Positions 39,001-51,745 of a DNA stretch of 64,000 nt are shown here, in pieces. How positions within the stretch are numbered: the stretch's first letter is position 1; every line of letters begins with the position of its first letter. The notes below the pieces were generated by a model. The model worked only from the letters and a program-made list of their open reading frames with translations, did not search any database and was not told the origin of the DNA. Both the position numbers and the translations under genes were made by a program. This stretch comes from Anisakis pegreffii (Eukaryota > Nematoda > Chromadorea > Rhabditida > Anisakidae): positions 1 through 64,000 of the forward strand of contig JAPYMA010000672.1 of NCBI GenBank assembly GCA_035041965.1, read 5' to 3'.

Positions 39001-39496
39001 AGTTTGGCATCACTATTCGCGGGATTTTGATTCCAGTGAGTAAGCGCCCACTGGATGGCAACGATGTCCTGAACGGTTTTCGGTCTCAATCGCACACAAT
39101 CCGCGTCGTGTAACGGAAACGCACCACCTACTTGGAACTGCAAACACTTGCTAAATTTTCATTTTCTTTCATCAGAATATTCACGTTATGATGCACATGC
39201 ACATGCTAAAATTTTCATGTTTTCGTTTCATTCGATTTCAAACGCTTCTCAGAGGGCAGCAGCTGTTTGAAAGCAGTAATGCTGCTGGTCCAAAGTGGAT
39301 TGCAAGTCTGAAAATCGCAAAGTTATTCAACGATGAACGGATGACTCTATTTTGCAAATGAATGTGTCACCTTATTGTTGTCAGGCTGAACCTTGAAAGG
39401 ATCATAAACAGCGCATAAAGCATTTCGAGATGTCGATTGACATTCTGTCACGAATACATTCAAGAAGATAGCGACAATAAATGGGAGCTCTTTCAT
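27099..39496 (-). CDS. Class C GPCR with two tandem Venus-flytrap domains
   Basis: About 1,440 aa in about 26 exons. Signal-peptide exon 39371-39496 (MKELPFIVAIFLNVFVTEC). First ligand-binding domain in nine exons from 38999-39137 (FQVGGAFPLHDADC) to 34101-34235, ending CAPYRPFCGTC. Second domain in eight exons from 33682-33810 (YIMALFDFHDGRNC) to 30961-31084 (YRTIGNWSLDDGLRF). Linker exon 30476-30644 (CEPPLCKC). 7TM exons 30015-30245, 29530-29717, 29097-29268, 28676-28768, 28230-28398. Ser-rich tail exons 27773-27912 and 27099-27380. Class C marks include CRLRI at TM3, a Cys in loop 2 (HTRCTFG) and FGPKIYILL in TM7. The usual nine-Cys domain is absent. Uncertain points: exons 31315-31520 and 30961-31084 do not join in phase, and a 20-codon exon at about 39244-39307 may be included. 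The ligand is unknown. I infer a metabotropic-glutamate-related surface receptor. Confidence 0.85.
34862..34889 (-). other. Poly-G tract in a receptor intron
   Basis: On the minus (transcribed) strand there are runs of 5, 5 and 6 G separated by single bases, inside the intron between receptor exons 34968-35134 and 34406-34616. It could fold into a G-quadruplex in the pre-mRNA. It stands out in an AT-rich region. Confidence 0.6.
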
Positions 39497-42400
39497 TGAT
39501 CTCAATTAGATATTATATAATGACAGTCAATCTCTCTTCATTCGCGGTTGGTTACATTCACCTGTAATTATAAAAGCGTCACTTTATTAGCACAATGCCC
39601 TCACTCACAAGAAGTTACGACGATTTATTGCTGGTGATTATTCATCCGAAAAAAAAGCGAAAACATCATCATGAAACATTTACAATGGACTGCTCGACAA
39701 TAAACCTTCAAAAAAGATGAAGTCATAAAGAATACGCGAGACAACACGATGAATTGAAGGTGCCGAGATATCAACGAACTCGTGCACTGAAAATTCTGAC
39801 ATCCTCATAAACCTTCAAACTTTTGCTCATCGATATCTCATAGGCCTTACATTTCACATACTGATCACTTTTCATTTCACATATGACCTGATCAGTTAAA
39901 CGCTCGATTGGATCGGTGAGCGTAGATTAGGTTGAAATGAGTGAAGTTATAAAATAATTTCCGAGACGATAAAACTGAAGTGAATAGCAGTCAGTAGTCG
40001 AAATGACAGTTGAATCAGGGAGGATAATTCTGTTGGCGTGTATGTGCGGATATTGAATGTACGCGCATGAGTTATGAAATAACCTCGTGCTGTTGTATAA
40101 AAGAGTGGAAACTTGTCGAATTAATCCCCGCATTCAATTTATATGGCCCTTTCAAATCTCTAATCTCCATTCAACAATGTACACTTTTACCTCTAAAAAT
40201 CCATGCAAACGGGAACTTCGAAACACATCCTTAATACGATCACATGATTTTGTTGCATTCTGTTGAAGAAATGTGGAAAATCTTCACCGAAATTTCGTTA
40301 ATTTTGATTAATTGATTAATTACACAACACATTTTGTTGGTGAATATGTATGTATGTATGTGTTGTTTAAACGGATAAGAAAACCAGTATCCTAGCAACA
40401 TCAAAAAATGACATCAATGTTCTTCAGAAATGAAGTTGATTAACTGTAAGATGAGATATGAAATATGAGAAGATAGGATATGACAACAATATGATTATTA
40501 ATTGTAAGATATGAGAGACATATAATCGTTAATATATGAGAAGATATGATAATTAATGAAATTTTTATCACCCAAAAGCATTTCTAAAAACATCTGTTAG
40601 TTTAGTGAACACTTCAAAACGACTTAAATAACGTTCAACGAAAGTGGCCACTGCAATTAGCTATCACATGCAAGTTGAAGGATAATAAGCCATTGAAAAC
40701 GTTTCTTTAGAATTCATAAAGTAAAGTTGAAGATCTCCGATCGGGCTGGCTATAGGTCATGAAAGATATCGTAGCAGAATGTTATGCGGTCACTGCAATG
40801 AAGCAGTCGTTAAACGTGTTGTTATCGAATGGTAATAAAACGATAAAATGAATAAATGATTGAATAAAGTGGTACAGCGTTGAGAAACTTCAAAACAATG
40901 CCGGCCAGCGATGGCTGACACAAATTTCACTAACAATAAGATATTATAGAAGAATACTTGAGGCCAGTTACCAGATCGCATATACATACGTTATCTAAAT
41001 TGTTGATATCATTTCGACGTTAAATGATGATAATACATTATTGTTACTTCCTACAGAAGGTACTTTATATTATCAGTAACGATAGAATTCGCTTTTATCG
41101 TGCAAAAATAGCACACCAACTTTATTGAGGATGCAACTTCGAAGCAATATTTTCTCAGTGATATGAATTTCTTCGTTTTCATCTAACTTTCTTCTATTAT
41201 CTAGCTTCCATCGCACTTCTAACGGTAAGAGAGCCTAACGTTGTGATAAATGAGAATGAAATAATTCATCCATCTTACAATCCACTGCGTGAACGACCAG
41301 CTGAAAGCATCAACAGATCAATGGCAATTCAATCGAAAACTGAACTTCGAAGTGACTCTTCAATTGATTAAAAATTCTCTCAGAAAGCACGTAGATGTTT
41401 TTACGGATGGATCACTCATCGAGAGCTTCACTCATTTTCGATAGCAACAAACCGTCTGATTGAATTTCAGTTTGTTTTCTGTGAAAACAATTGCTTGTGT
41501 AAATACATAAAACCTAGTTGATATTGTGTGTAAATTTAGTGGACGTTCAATATGCGATTGGTCATAATGAATTATTTTCTCACTGAATGGTCTTATTTAC
41601 AGACAATGTCCATATTTATAGACAATGAAGATCCATTCAAGATCTTTCTATAAAATCTAAAAGCTGGAAAATATCTCATCTGTCAAATTTGTGAGAAATG
41701 AGAACCTCTTAAAAAAATATATACGGAGTGTTTCTAAGATATTCGCGTTTTTTTTGAAAGAGACAGCTTTCTCACGAAGTACTTCAGACGGTCAATCAGC
41801 ATCTTCAAGTTGAAGTTCTCTTGATCTTCTGGGTTCCGTTGCGAAAGAATATTCTGACAGAACTTATTTCTCCAGAGAACGCAAACTTAAATGAAACCGC
41901 AGTTTGCTCAATGTGCAATGCTTGAAATAAGAAAAACAGCTGTCCCAATAATATTGACTTTCAACAGAACGATAGAATGTTGTGATTGGATGCGATTGCT
42001 TGAAGTCATCGTCGCGGTTGTGGGCGCCCTTCAGTGAAGTCTAAAGTTTTGAATTGATTTTCTCGCATGTCACCTGCCTGCCTATGTGTCAAAAATCCTG
42101 CTAAAATGATGGATTCAACGGCTCAAAATTCGTAAAAAATCTTCGGTGCTATTCAAATGCTCTCTCGAACAGATTGCTTAACTTCTTCATCAACTCAGTG
42201 TCGACTGCAAAGCCAATGAGAAAACGGATGACGGATGATCGATTTTACACAGCGATTGCGAACGGAACGGGCGACAGAACATTGCTAACAAAACATTAAT
42301 CAGTAGGAAAAGGTCATCGAAATGCATCACTCACTTAATGAGTTGAGACAGTTCACTGGATTCAACAGATACCAACAAGAATGCAACATTAGCAAAAAGC

Positions 42401-45400
42401 AAAAAACATTCCCAAATAATCATTTAAATTTTTCCACGAAATCAGTCAATTGCCTCCGTGAATTGCCAAATAAAAATGTTTTATGATGATGTATTGAGTG
42501 TCATCTGATAACAATCATCTCAACATCTCTTAACGGTCAACACAAAGCTAAAACTATGCACAACAATGAATTCTTTGTAAACTGAATTGTTCGATTGGCT
42601 AACGATTATGAGAAGATCATCATCGTAGTGGTTAAAGCTGACGACAAATAAACCAACACATAACTAGTCAACTAAGCAAATAACTATTCAGCTAATTCTT
42701 AGTAGACTTTTGAAATATGGCTTAACACAACGCTCTTTCTTCTTTTGACAATCGGTAATAATATGTTGTGAAAAAAAAGAAAATAGCTGCACTCAATTAA
42801 GTAATTCGATCAAATTTTGCTGAAAGTGAACCAGTCCACTCGCAGATAATAGTCGATGTTCACAATCAATAGTCAGATTGTTACTGAACTTGATGAGCAG
42901 CAAGTAAAGTGTAAAAACACTGAAGAATTGTTTTTGTTGTGATGTTATTTGCTTTTGACACTAGAAATATGAAGGAAGACTGCATTGTAAAGCAGAAGTA
43001 ATAAATAATTGAATTGGCATGAATAGTGGAGTGAGGCGGTGGTATCATAATACGATTAATAAGTCGTAATTGTATGGTCGTCGTTACTGCTGCTGCTGAA
43101 AAATAAAACGATCGCTTCCATTGTCATCGCCCAGAAACCAGTACTGCAAAACATATTTAGTGTGTTGGTGGTGTAATGGAATCGTCGTCGTCAGTACGGT
43201 GGAATTCGAAAAATGAATCTGATTTTAATCAATACTCGAATTTAAAACGGTAATCACAGCGAATACGATGACGGGAGAATTATTGTGCAGTATCAACAGT
43301 ATCGAACTCTGGAACTGTTTGTGAGTGGAAAGTAAACTTCTTAAGTTGTAATAATGGATCGACAAGCCAAAGTTGAAAACATCTTCATTCATTTGCTCAT
43401 TCATTCACTCAATACTTTTTCAGAGATCACGTCAGATCAGTAGACAAAACATCGCTGATATTTGAAGTGGCAAATTCTTTGCTTGCATTTCCACTTCAGA
43501 AGGTTAATTTCATCTGTAGACTGCTTCAAAGCAATTGACTGTGTAGTTCCGAGAAGTTTCAGAAATGAGAAATCAAAAGTGAATAAAATCCAAGTTTTCG
43601 GATTCTGAGCGCTCAGTTTGAGTTCGAATGAATATCTTCTATCTAAACATTAGCACATACAAGTTTACTGATTCAGCAAGTGCAAAATTTTCCAAAAATC
43701 GCCACATTCGTCGTCGCGTTTTGCTGGAAAACAATGAACTTGAGACGGTATTGCGGTATGAATTGAGTGATGTATGAGCTTATAGTTGAGTGATTTACCT
43801 ACTGAACAATACAAATTCTTAATTCATAATACAGTGATTGGATAGTAGAAGATGAGTGTATTAGAAGAGCAGCGGTAAACACTTTGTGTGTGTCTTTATG
43901 ATCCCGTTATTTGCACAATTAGTTTATCCACTGACCGGTTGGCCGTTGTTTTATGATATAAGTACGGGTGTGCTGCGTAGAGCATTCGTGTGTATTTATA
44001 TAACTACGAATATTTATTTAAAAAGTCTCACAGCCAAAAAAACAGCCATATGATTGTAGGCGATAAACGCGATATCAGGTGCCAGAGCGAATGAGCTGCT
44101 GCTGCTGCCATATCGTAAAATTATTTGAATTATTTGAAGATAACTGTAATAAACTTGAGAAAAATTCCTCCTCCAAATGATGCTGCACTAATATAACGTT
44201 AATGCTTCTGAGCACACATCTGCTCTCACCACAACTCGAATCGTCGTTTTCATTATCCTATGTAAACGCCTGAGAAAATTCTTCTTTAACGATTAGTTTT
44301 TTAGTCAATGGATTAGGATTCATTCATATGAACGGGAAGAACATCAGTCTATCCCGTTCACTTCTTGGAAATTGCACATTAGGAATATAGCAAAAAGAGT
44401 CAAAAATTTCTTGGAAATGGCGATTTTATCGATACTCTCACGATTAGTATGGGCACAATTCGAGATAACGATATATTCATAAGTAAAAGAAGCTTTTTTG
44501 TTTGCTGAAAATTCCGCTGAAAAGTTCTAGAATGAGCGCACTAGCACACAGTGCACGAGGCATATTGATCAGCACTGATCTGAATTCGATTCGATCGTTT
44601 CGAATGTACAATAGTATTCATAACAATGGGATAATTGGAAAAGCAACACAATGCGATGCTGAGTTAGTGAGTTGAATAACAACGCATGTGCGTTTATAAT
44701 GAGTGAAATATGAATTATATCATAACAATTATTACATCATACTGAACAAAAAAGCAACCGTAAGTGCGGAAAAGGGCTTTGGTCAATGTGATCACTCAAA
44801 AAATCGTTGTTATTGCTGACATAATTCAATCCGAAAATGCAAAACGTAAACATATACCAATTCAAATTCCAGAATTCAAATGAACCGAAAAAGTGTCAAT
44901 AGTAAGACGGAGAATGTGCTCTTGACCGATTATTTCTTTGCGAACATTGAACTGATCGTGAGAAGAACCTCATTTCACGGCGTATTACAATGACGTTTAA
45001 TGACACGTTGGCGTCCATTTGTAGTAATTTGGCTAATCACATTAATCGTATATTCAAACTTTCATCAATAAGTTTCCAAGTGATGTCACGAAAGAAGTTT
45101 GGTCAAATTCGAAATTCTATCGATGCAGTGAAATCAATGGAAAGGGAAAACGAACATTCCGATGAAGCAAACAAATCCATCGGAATGAACACGAACGTAG
45201 TCATTAAATAAACGAGATCCGGAAAGCTGAAACGAAATCTGCAATTTCTTCCATGTGTGGTGATGATTTATCCTATTTTAATGGAGTGACGACTACTAAT
45301 CCAATTAATCTTTTCAATCCTTCATACCTATTCACATATCTCTTTTTGTTAACAGATAAACCGAATCGTATCAAAACGGATATTCATCAATTCACCAAAT

Positions 45401-48400
45401 CATAAATAGTATAAATCGTAGGAAAGTAATGAACCAAGGGCGCACAATACACTCTTTTTGAATGAACGTTACAACAAAATGATTGAATGATTGAACAATC
45501 CACATGAATGAAGATTTCAATTCACTTATTGAACAAATTTAATGAAAGTGATAAAATTCGGCTCACGAATCAAACCAATTTTCGCGATAATCAATCACTA
45601 ACAATAACAACAACAACGATAATTATTCATCGTAAGCTCCAATTATGCAGTCAGTATTCACACTGCGCTTTTCTACACTATCGGCACACGAACATCAAAC
45701 AACTCAGAGAAATACAGTTCTAGTTCATGGCGACGAAACTTTACAAATTGCGGCGCCGATCGTGCATAAAACGATATTTTACGAGGACGCTATTACGATA
45801 GGTTGATTCACATAGTTAAGAAGAGAAGATGAATGATATGATAATAATAATAATACGGCGAATGTTAAACAGTTTTTGTTTGTAAACAGTGTAACGATAA
45901 GCATCGATCTTATTGCCGTCGTGCGAAATTTATGAGGAGCAATTATACAATGGCACTATCAACAACCGGTCATCGTCCACAGTGGCATCTGTGACGACGG
46001 CAAACGGTTGGTTCGACAACCCGGAAAGTCAGTGAAAATCAATTGACTTCGAAATTTTCCGACAGCAGAATTTGTCGTTGTCACGGGTTGACAGCAGAAG
46101 TGTTGAAATTCGTTCACAGAAGTTTCGGAATTGATCGCATTCCCAGCAAAAACACTTCAATAACAATTTAATTGGAGGAGAAAACTTGGGAAATTTGACT
46201 GAACGGATCACTGTCGATGTTTCGATGTGAGCAAACGGAATCCACAACGTCGTTTGGAGAAGAAAAAAGTTATCGTCATGAAATAATGAAATGGTTTTTG
46301 ATTCATTGGAAATATCTCATCGACGTTTCATTATAATGTGTTGTGGCAGTGTGAAACGGTAATAACTTGAAACCACTTATCGGTGAGAATTATTGCAAAA
46401 ACCAGCCGAAATTCCTTCGCTTGTGGAAATGATCTGGTGTGGTGTCAGTGGCGATTATCATTCAAAAAGGAACACTTCATGAAATGTTTTCATACTTCAA
46501 TTTAAACCCTCATCAGTCTTTTTTTTTTGATGGGAAGGGAGCACGTTTTCATTGGTTGATAAACTTCGAATTGAGAGAAAAACATAGAATTAATCGAAAT
46601 AAACTGAACAACTGAAGGGAAAAAAGGATTTTAATCGATTTGGGAAAAAAAGGATTTTGTTTGAGATGATAAGAATGAACGAATGAATTTTGGTTCACAC
46701 AAAATAACAACCCATAATTTCAAAGAGCATTATTGAATCAAGGCCGTCATCACTCATCGCGATCAAATTCCAATTTTTCATGCCCCATTGCCCTCGCATC
46801 GCATTCATCCTCACTGAACACTGTTCCATTTCAACACCTTTCGACTGTAATTCCAAATCGGATTCCTTTCAAGCTCATTTCTCCGATAATAATGTTATCA
46901 AATATCGAAAAGAAAAACTTGTGTATACGGCTTATTTAAGTTCATTTTGAACTCGATTAAACGATTGAGCATTATTTCTTTATCTCATTGTTGAGGTGAC
47001 TGCTTTATAGCCTTTTCCTTTCAGGAGTATTCTCAGGAATGACTGTGAGAAGGCATTTGCATTCTTCTTCTTTCTGGAGAAACACTTTCATCTAGTCGCT
47101 CAACAATAAATTTGATTTGATCTTTTGATCGAAAGCAATATATTACGAACCAGTTATTCAGAGCGAATAGGTTATGTTGTGTTTGATATATACACGATTA
47201 GATTTAATCTATAGGAAATGTACGTCTTCGTAATGTTAATACCGAAGTATAGGGATATGCATTAAGAATTTATGATATGAATCGCATATCGAATGCAAAT
47301 CCGATGCTGAAATTTCGAACGAATCTCATAACTCTTCCTTAGATGGAAAAAAATATGGTTAAATATGGTTCTGAATTAAAAGGGGGCGAAAATTTTGAAA
47401 CCTTCCGACTTTATGACTGATCACTTAGTGTTCAAGAGCACTCCACATTGAGATGAGGACATTTGCGCAGATTAACTCATTTGTACGAAAATCTCACACT
47501 TAGTCGTCACCTTTCGTACAGATGTTCTCACTTTTCCGATAGTGCAATGAACGGTGGGTGTCGAGTGCGTTGGTTTTATGACTTATGAATAAGAGAATAA
47601 ATTTTCGTGCAGATCGCTCGCCACCAACAAGATTTTCATTTATTAAACACGATAATTGTGTGCATTCGAAGGAATTCGAACAATGTGCAGTACAACTGAT
47701 CTTAGGCTATACGGAATGGAGGATAGAAATTCCTTGAATGAAACGATAAAGGAGCAATTCTCACTGAAGTCATCCATTCAGAGTTCTCTCTCAAAACACA
47801 TTTTCAGCCACAATTTTCACGTCAAACAATGATTAACAGGTGCAGAGTACCTACCAAATTTCCTCATTCTTTTTCTTTACTAACTTCTTCGTTATCGCAA
47901 ATATGTACCCGTATTGTGCAACTGAGCTGATCCTCCACTAATCGTGAGCATAGTTCTTATCAAGTTGAAAATGACAGCGGTGCATACTTTGACGATGACA
48001 TTCACCCAGTTCGAACGAACTCAAGTGAATGAACACTTAAACAAAACCGCTTAAAGAAGTCAATTCCATTAATGGCTTCAATTGAAAAACACAAGTGCGC
48101 AACATAACTTTGGTTCACATTCGTCGTTATGATATTTCATTTGAAACTCTCCTTCTATACTCAATACTGTAGCCGAGCTCGGACTGAAGAAAAGAGCACG
48201 GAAGGATTTAAATTGGTAAGGAAATTGCTGATCAATAATGCAAAAGTGCGATATATTTTCAGCAGATCAAAGCACATTTTGTGTCATCATGGAACGGACG
48301 GAGAAAATCTCTTGGAATAGCTTGTTTTCGACATTGCTATCAAAACAATTTGTAATTTTTGGATTATTTATGAAATATGCGGAGTAATGCAACGATTTTA

Positions 48401-48693
48401 CCAAAAAACAACACCAATGAAAAAATTAATATAGCAATGATAGCATCGAATGCTTTTCGCATGCATTCAGTGCAGCCACCTTACGGTGGTATGTGCATGC
48501 ATACTTATGAAGCAACAAATTGGGCAACCGGTTTCCATCCATCCAGTAACGTAATGCAGATTCATTTTGACAGATGGTTTTCGCATTGCGAAAACGATGC
48601 AATTTCTAATCGTTCATTATGTGACAGCAGGTAGACTCGTTGCAGCTGGAGAATATCAACAGTGAATCTATGAACTTAGCAAAATCGATCTTA

Positions 48694-48788
48694 CCATCTT
48701 GATTAATGACATCTGCTTGACAATCAACAAACGAATCATAAAATGTTAATAATACGATTATTGAAGACGCGATCGTTGAAAATACCAA
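48694..48788 (-). CDS. Possible first exon of a secreted or membrane protein
   Basis: ATG at 48788 opens 31 codons with a signal-peptide-like core (STIASSIIVLLTF, then DSFVDCQAD). It ends at a strong GTAAGA donor (AATCAAGATG|gtaaga) in phase 1. No downstream exon with a recognised domain was found between here and 39.5 kb, so this stays a candidate only. No function can be given. Confidence 0.25.
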
Positions 48789-49225
48789 AAAGTGAATATT
48801 TTCATACGGTCACTTTGCAGTAGAGAAGCATTCGTCCCTTTTTGGTGTAGTTTTTCTCAAAAAATGGATGACTAACACTCATTGTCAGCGTTTATGAGAT
48901 CATATAAAAGCGGAATAGGTACGGATAGCGTGATATCATAGCATTCCTTTGAACCTTTGAATGAATACCTTAATAGGCTATTTGAATGCGGCAATATTTC
49001 ATTCCATGTACACACACTAACATAAGTCCATTTATACGTTCATCAGTCAACAGGTACATTCAGAAAATGAAATGGAATTATTTCTCTACTATTGCAATGG
49101 TTCTTATCAACTCACGATTAGCAGCAATAAGTTTGACGTCGAACACCAGTGCAGCAATAGTGTGAATTGGAAATTTTGCTTGAAAAAATTTGAAGAATTT
49201 ATAAGTGTACAACGCAAAAGCGCAC

Positions 49226-49304
49226 ACACACTGTTTCGATTAATTTATTAGGAAGTGGATATCATGAATATGCACTTCCTAATAAATTAATCGAAGCAGT
49301 GTGT
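49226..49304. repeat. Long hairpin: 32-bp inverted repeat with 15-nt loop
   Basis: Arms 49226-49257 and 49273-49304 are reverse complements with a single mismatch (TTTCG versus the complement of CGAAG). They enclose a 15-base loop, GATATCATGAATATG. The stem is AT-rich in its middle and GC-richer at the ends. It has no coding potential and lies in gene-poor DNA. It could be a small-RNA precursor, a MITE remnant or a palindromic insertion. Confidence 0.9.
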
Positions 49305-51599
49305 CATTCTACTGTTAGTGACAAGCACAAATTAACGAGTGCTATCTATAATGTCAGATCAACAATTCTAACTTTGATAGTTCACCCATCAACTGCGACA
49401 TTTCGTGCTTTCTTATTCAAGAACAATCGAATGTGCGTATGCCGAAAACATTAGGAAATCGTTAATGCATTTAATGACAGTCATTAAAGCATCATAACTG
49501 AAAATTTCACAATATTACAGCAAAGCAATTGAAATACGACGTATCCATATGTTTCGATTCGATATGTGAAATATGTGAAAGTGCACTGAGAAAGCATCAC
49601 AAACGAGTTAGTAGTTCACAGTGGTCGAATTGTTAAGTTACGATGATAGAACTGAAACGATTTCTGTCATAATAAACAACAGAATCGTTAATCGAATTAC
49701 ACTTTACTAGGTAATTTCCATTTCAGCACAGCAATATTGAGGCTAATGAAGCTAATTTCAAGCCGCCTGCTCACGATCGATAGATTTCATGCAAAATTTC
49801 ATTCTACTCCGCCAATTCCTGCTTACTCACAATGAAATCACAAAAGCATTTCGAAATTTTCCTCATTTCACTCAAAAGCGCATCAGAAATTCTGTTCGAT
49901 GTGATTTGATCACCAGTTGATCTCTGCAAGCCAAATAAATCATACAAGAACGATAAAACAAGGCATGATTCCAAACAGGATAGTTTGACATTGCTGTTTG
50001 ATGACGAACATTGCACTGATGATATCGTCGTATTTGAAGTGGTGATAAAATGGAGATGAAACGAAAATGGGTATTTGTTCTAACGTTGATTTGTTGGTTC
50101 TGATGAAGGCACCAATCGTTTTTCTGTGTGCTGTTCCCTTTTTGTTCCGAATTTAACCCCAATCGTAAACCAATCAAAACGAAACAAATCAAATTCCATC
50201 GAATCGCATCAACTCAAATACAAAGCGCAAATGATATCATATTCACATCCCAACCAATTATCCGCGACTAAGATATGACTGCAAAAAATACTCCAAAATG
50301 AACAACAGCAACGAACGTGTCCTTTCATCGACGTAAAAAATGCGGTATATCAACACCTAGCACGATCGCTTCCTTTACAACAGTGACGAAATAACAAATC
50401 GTCATATCAAATGCTCCAATTTTCTCCTGTAAGAAAAAAACAAAAAATGTCAACGTTAAATCTCAATAGTGGAATGGTTTTAGATGAATGATGAGATGGT
50501 GCTTGCATCATAGATGGAACCGCAATATATAGAAGTGGACGGATTGTGAAAGAATTTAAGTTTCGCGCTTAGGACGTAGTGATTCTAAGCTCCACGCTTA
50601 AGGCTTTCTTTATTTTTGTCGAGTTAATGAAATAGCAAGAGTGCGCCTTTCGAGATGCCTAAATAAGAGAATGCTTAAATACAAGGAATTTATAGCTAGG
50701 AATTTGTTCGAGAAGCATTTATATGACCAGCAATTGAAGTGATATACGAGTATGTCGTAACAATTAAATAACCCAGCAATAAGATATAGCACTTATCGTT
50801 AGAGCACAAGCGATTTGTATGCCCACTCAATGATTAAAAAATCAACGATAGTTCGGTATTTGCCAAAGAAACGCTTTTCCTAACGCATTAAACCGACATG
50901 AGCTTTATCTGAGCGCATAAAAATGATCATTTGCATATTTCACATGATAATTACAGAATAAAACTCGCTCGATATGTGCTCAAAATGAAACCATTATTCA
51001 TGAAACTAATGACATCAACAAATTTGTTCAAAACGATCAATTCACCACGAATGGAGAAACAATGAAAGAGTGTTGATGAATGAATAAATACTAACGTTTG
51101 AATGTGTTATTGAAATATGATTAGGATGCTTCGTAATTAGGACAAAAGGTTGTCTGCCTCCATCTCATCGCATTATCGCATTCAAACGGTTTGCGCACTC
51201 ACACACAAATCACTAATTCTTCATCAATAATGTTAATTAACGGATACTCTTGTCTTAAATGTTTCGCTGAAAATACTTCAGAAATGCGGATTTATAACGG
51301 TAAATGGCCTAATGGGGTCTCTCTCTCAAAAAAAAAACCACTGCATTGCAGTGTGAATGACTTAAACAAGAAGAAAATAAATCACAGTGAAACGGAATAT
51401 TTTCCATCATCAATTCAATGTCTCCAAATTAAATGCACATTGTTCAAGGTTGTTAACAACACTTCATTAAGACGTGTGTCTAGAGATGGACCGATGTGTG
51501 CGGTTCGTCATTAGTGTTTTATCGACGTTTTTAATTGACAAAAGAAATAGATGCGCTGATGAGTTTTCAATAGTTCTTAGAAGTGATGGGCACGCTGTA

Positions 51600-51745
51600 A
51601 GAAAAACATCAGCGCCGCTGACGTTGGTTGATCTACTGGCAAGAAAATGACTGGTTCGTTGAGAAAAATCCGCAGTCGTGTTGTCGTTGCGAAAAAATCA
51701 GCGAAACGCTGACGCTGATCCGCTGACGAAGCAAAATTAGTCCGC
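51600..51745. repeat. GCTGACG-rich low-complexity patch
   Basis: Repeated CGCTGACG, CGCTGACGCTGATCCGCTG and related units occur in a GC-richer island inside AT-rich DNA. Both strands are partly open by composition. It looks like a degenerate short tandem repeat or a fragment of a repetitive element. Confidence 0.45.

Noticed and set aside
40889..40987. ORF with a signal-like hydrophobic stretch (FFYNILLLVKFVSAIAG) considered as receptor exon 1
   Set aside because: A better signal-peptide exon with ATG, strong donor and correct phase was found at 39371-39496, closer to the first ligand-binding exon.
44990..45211. 73-codon ATG frame in the gene-poor region
   Set aside because: No recognised motif, no signal peptide and no exon partners. 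Length not beyond chance.
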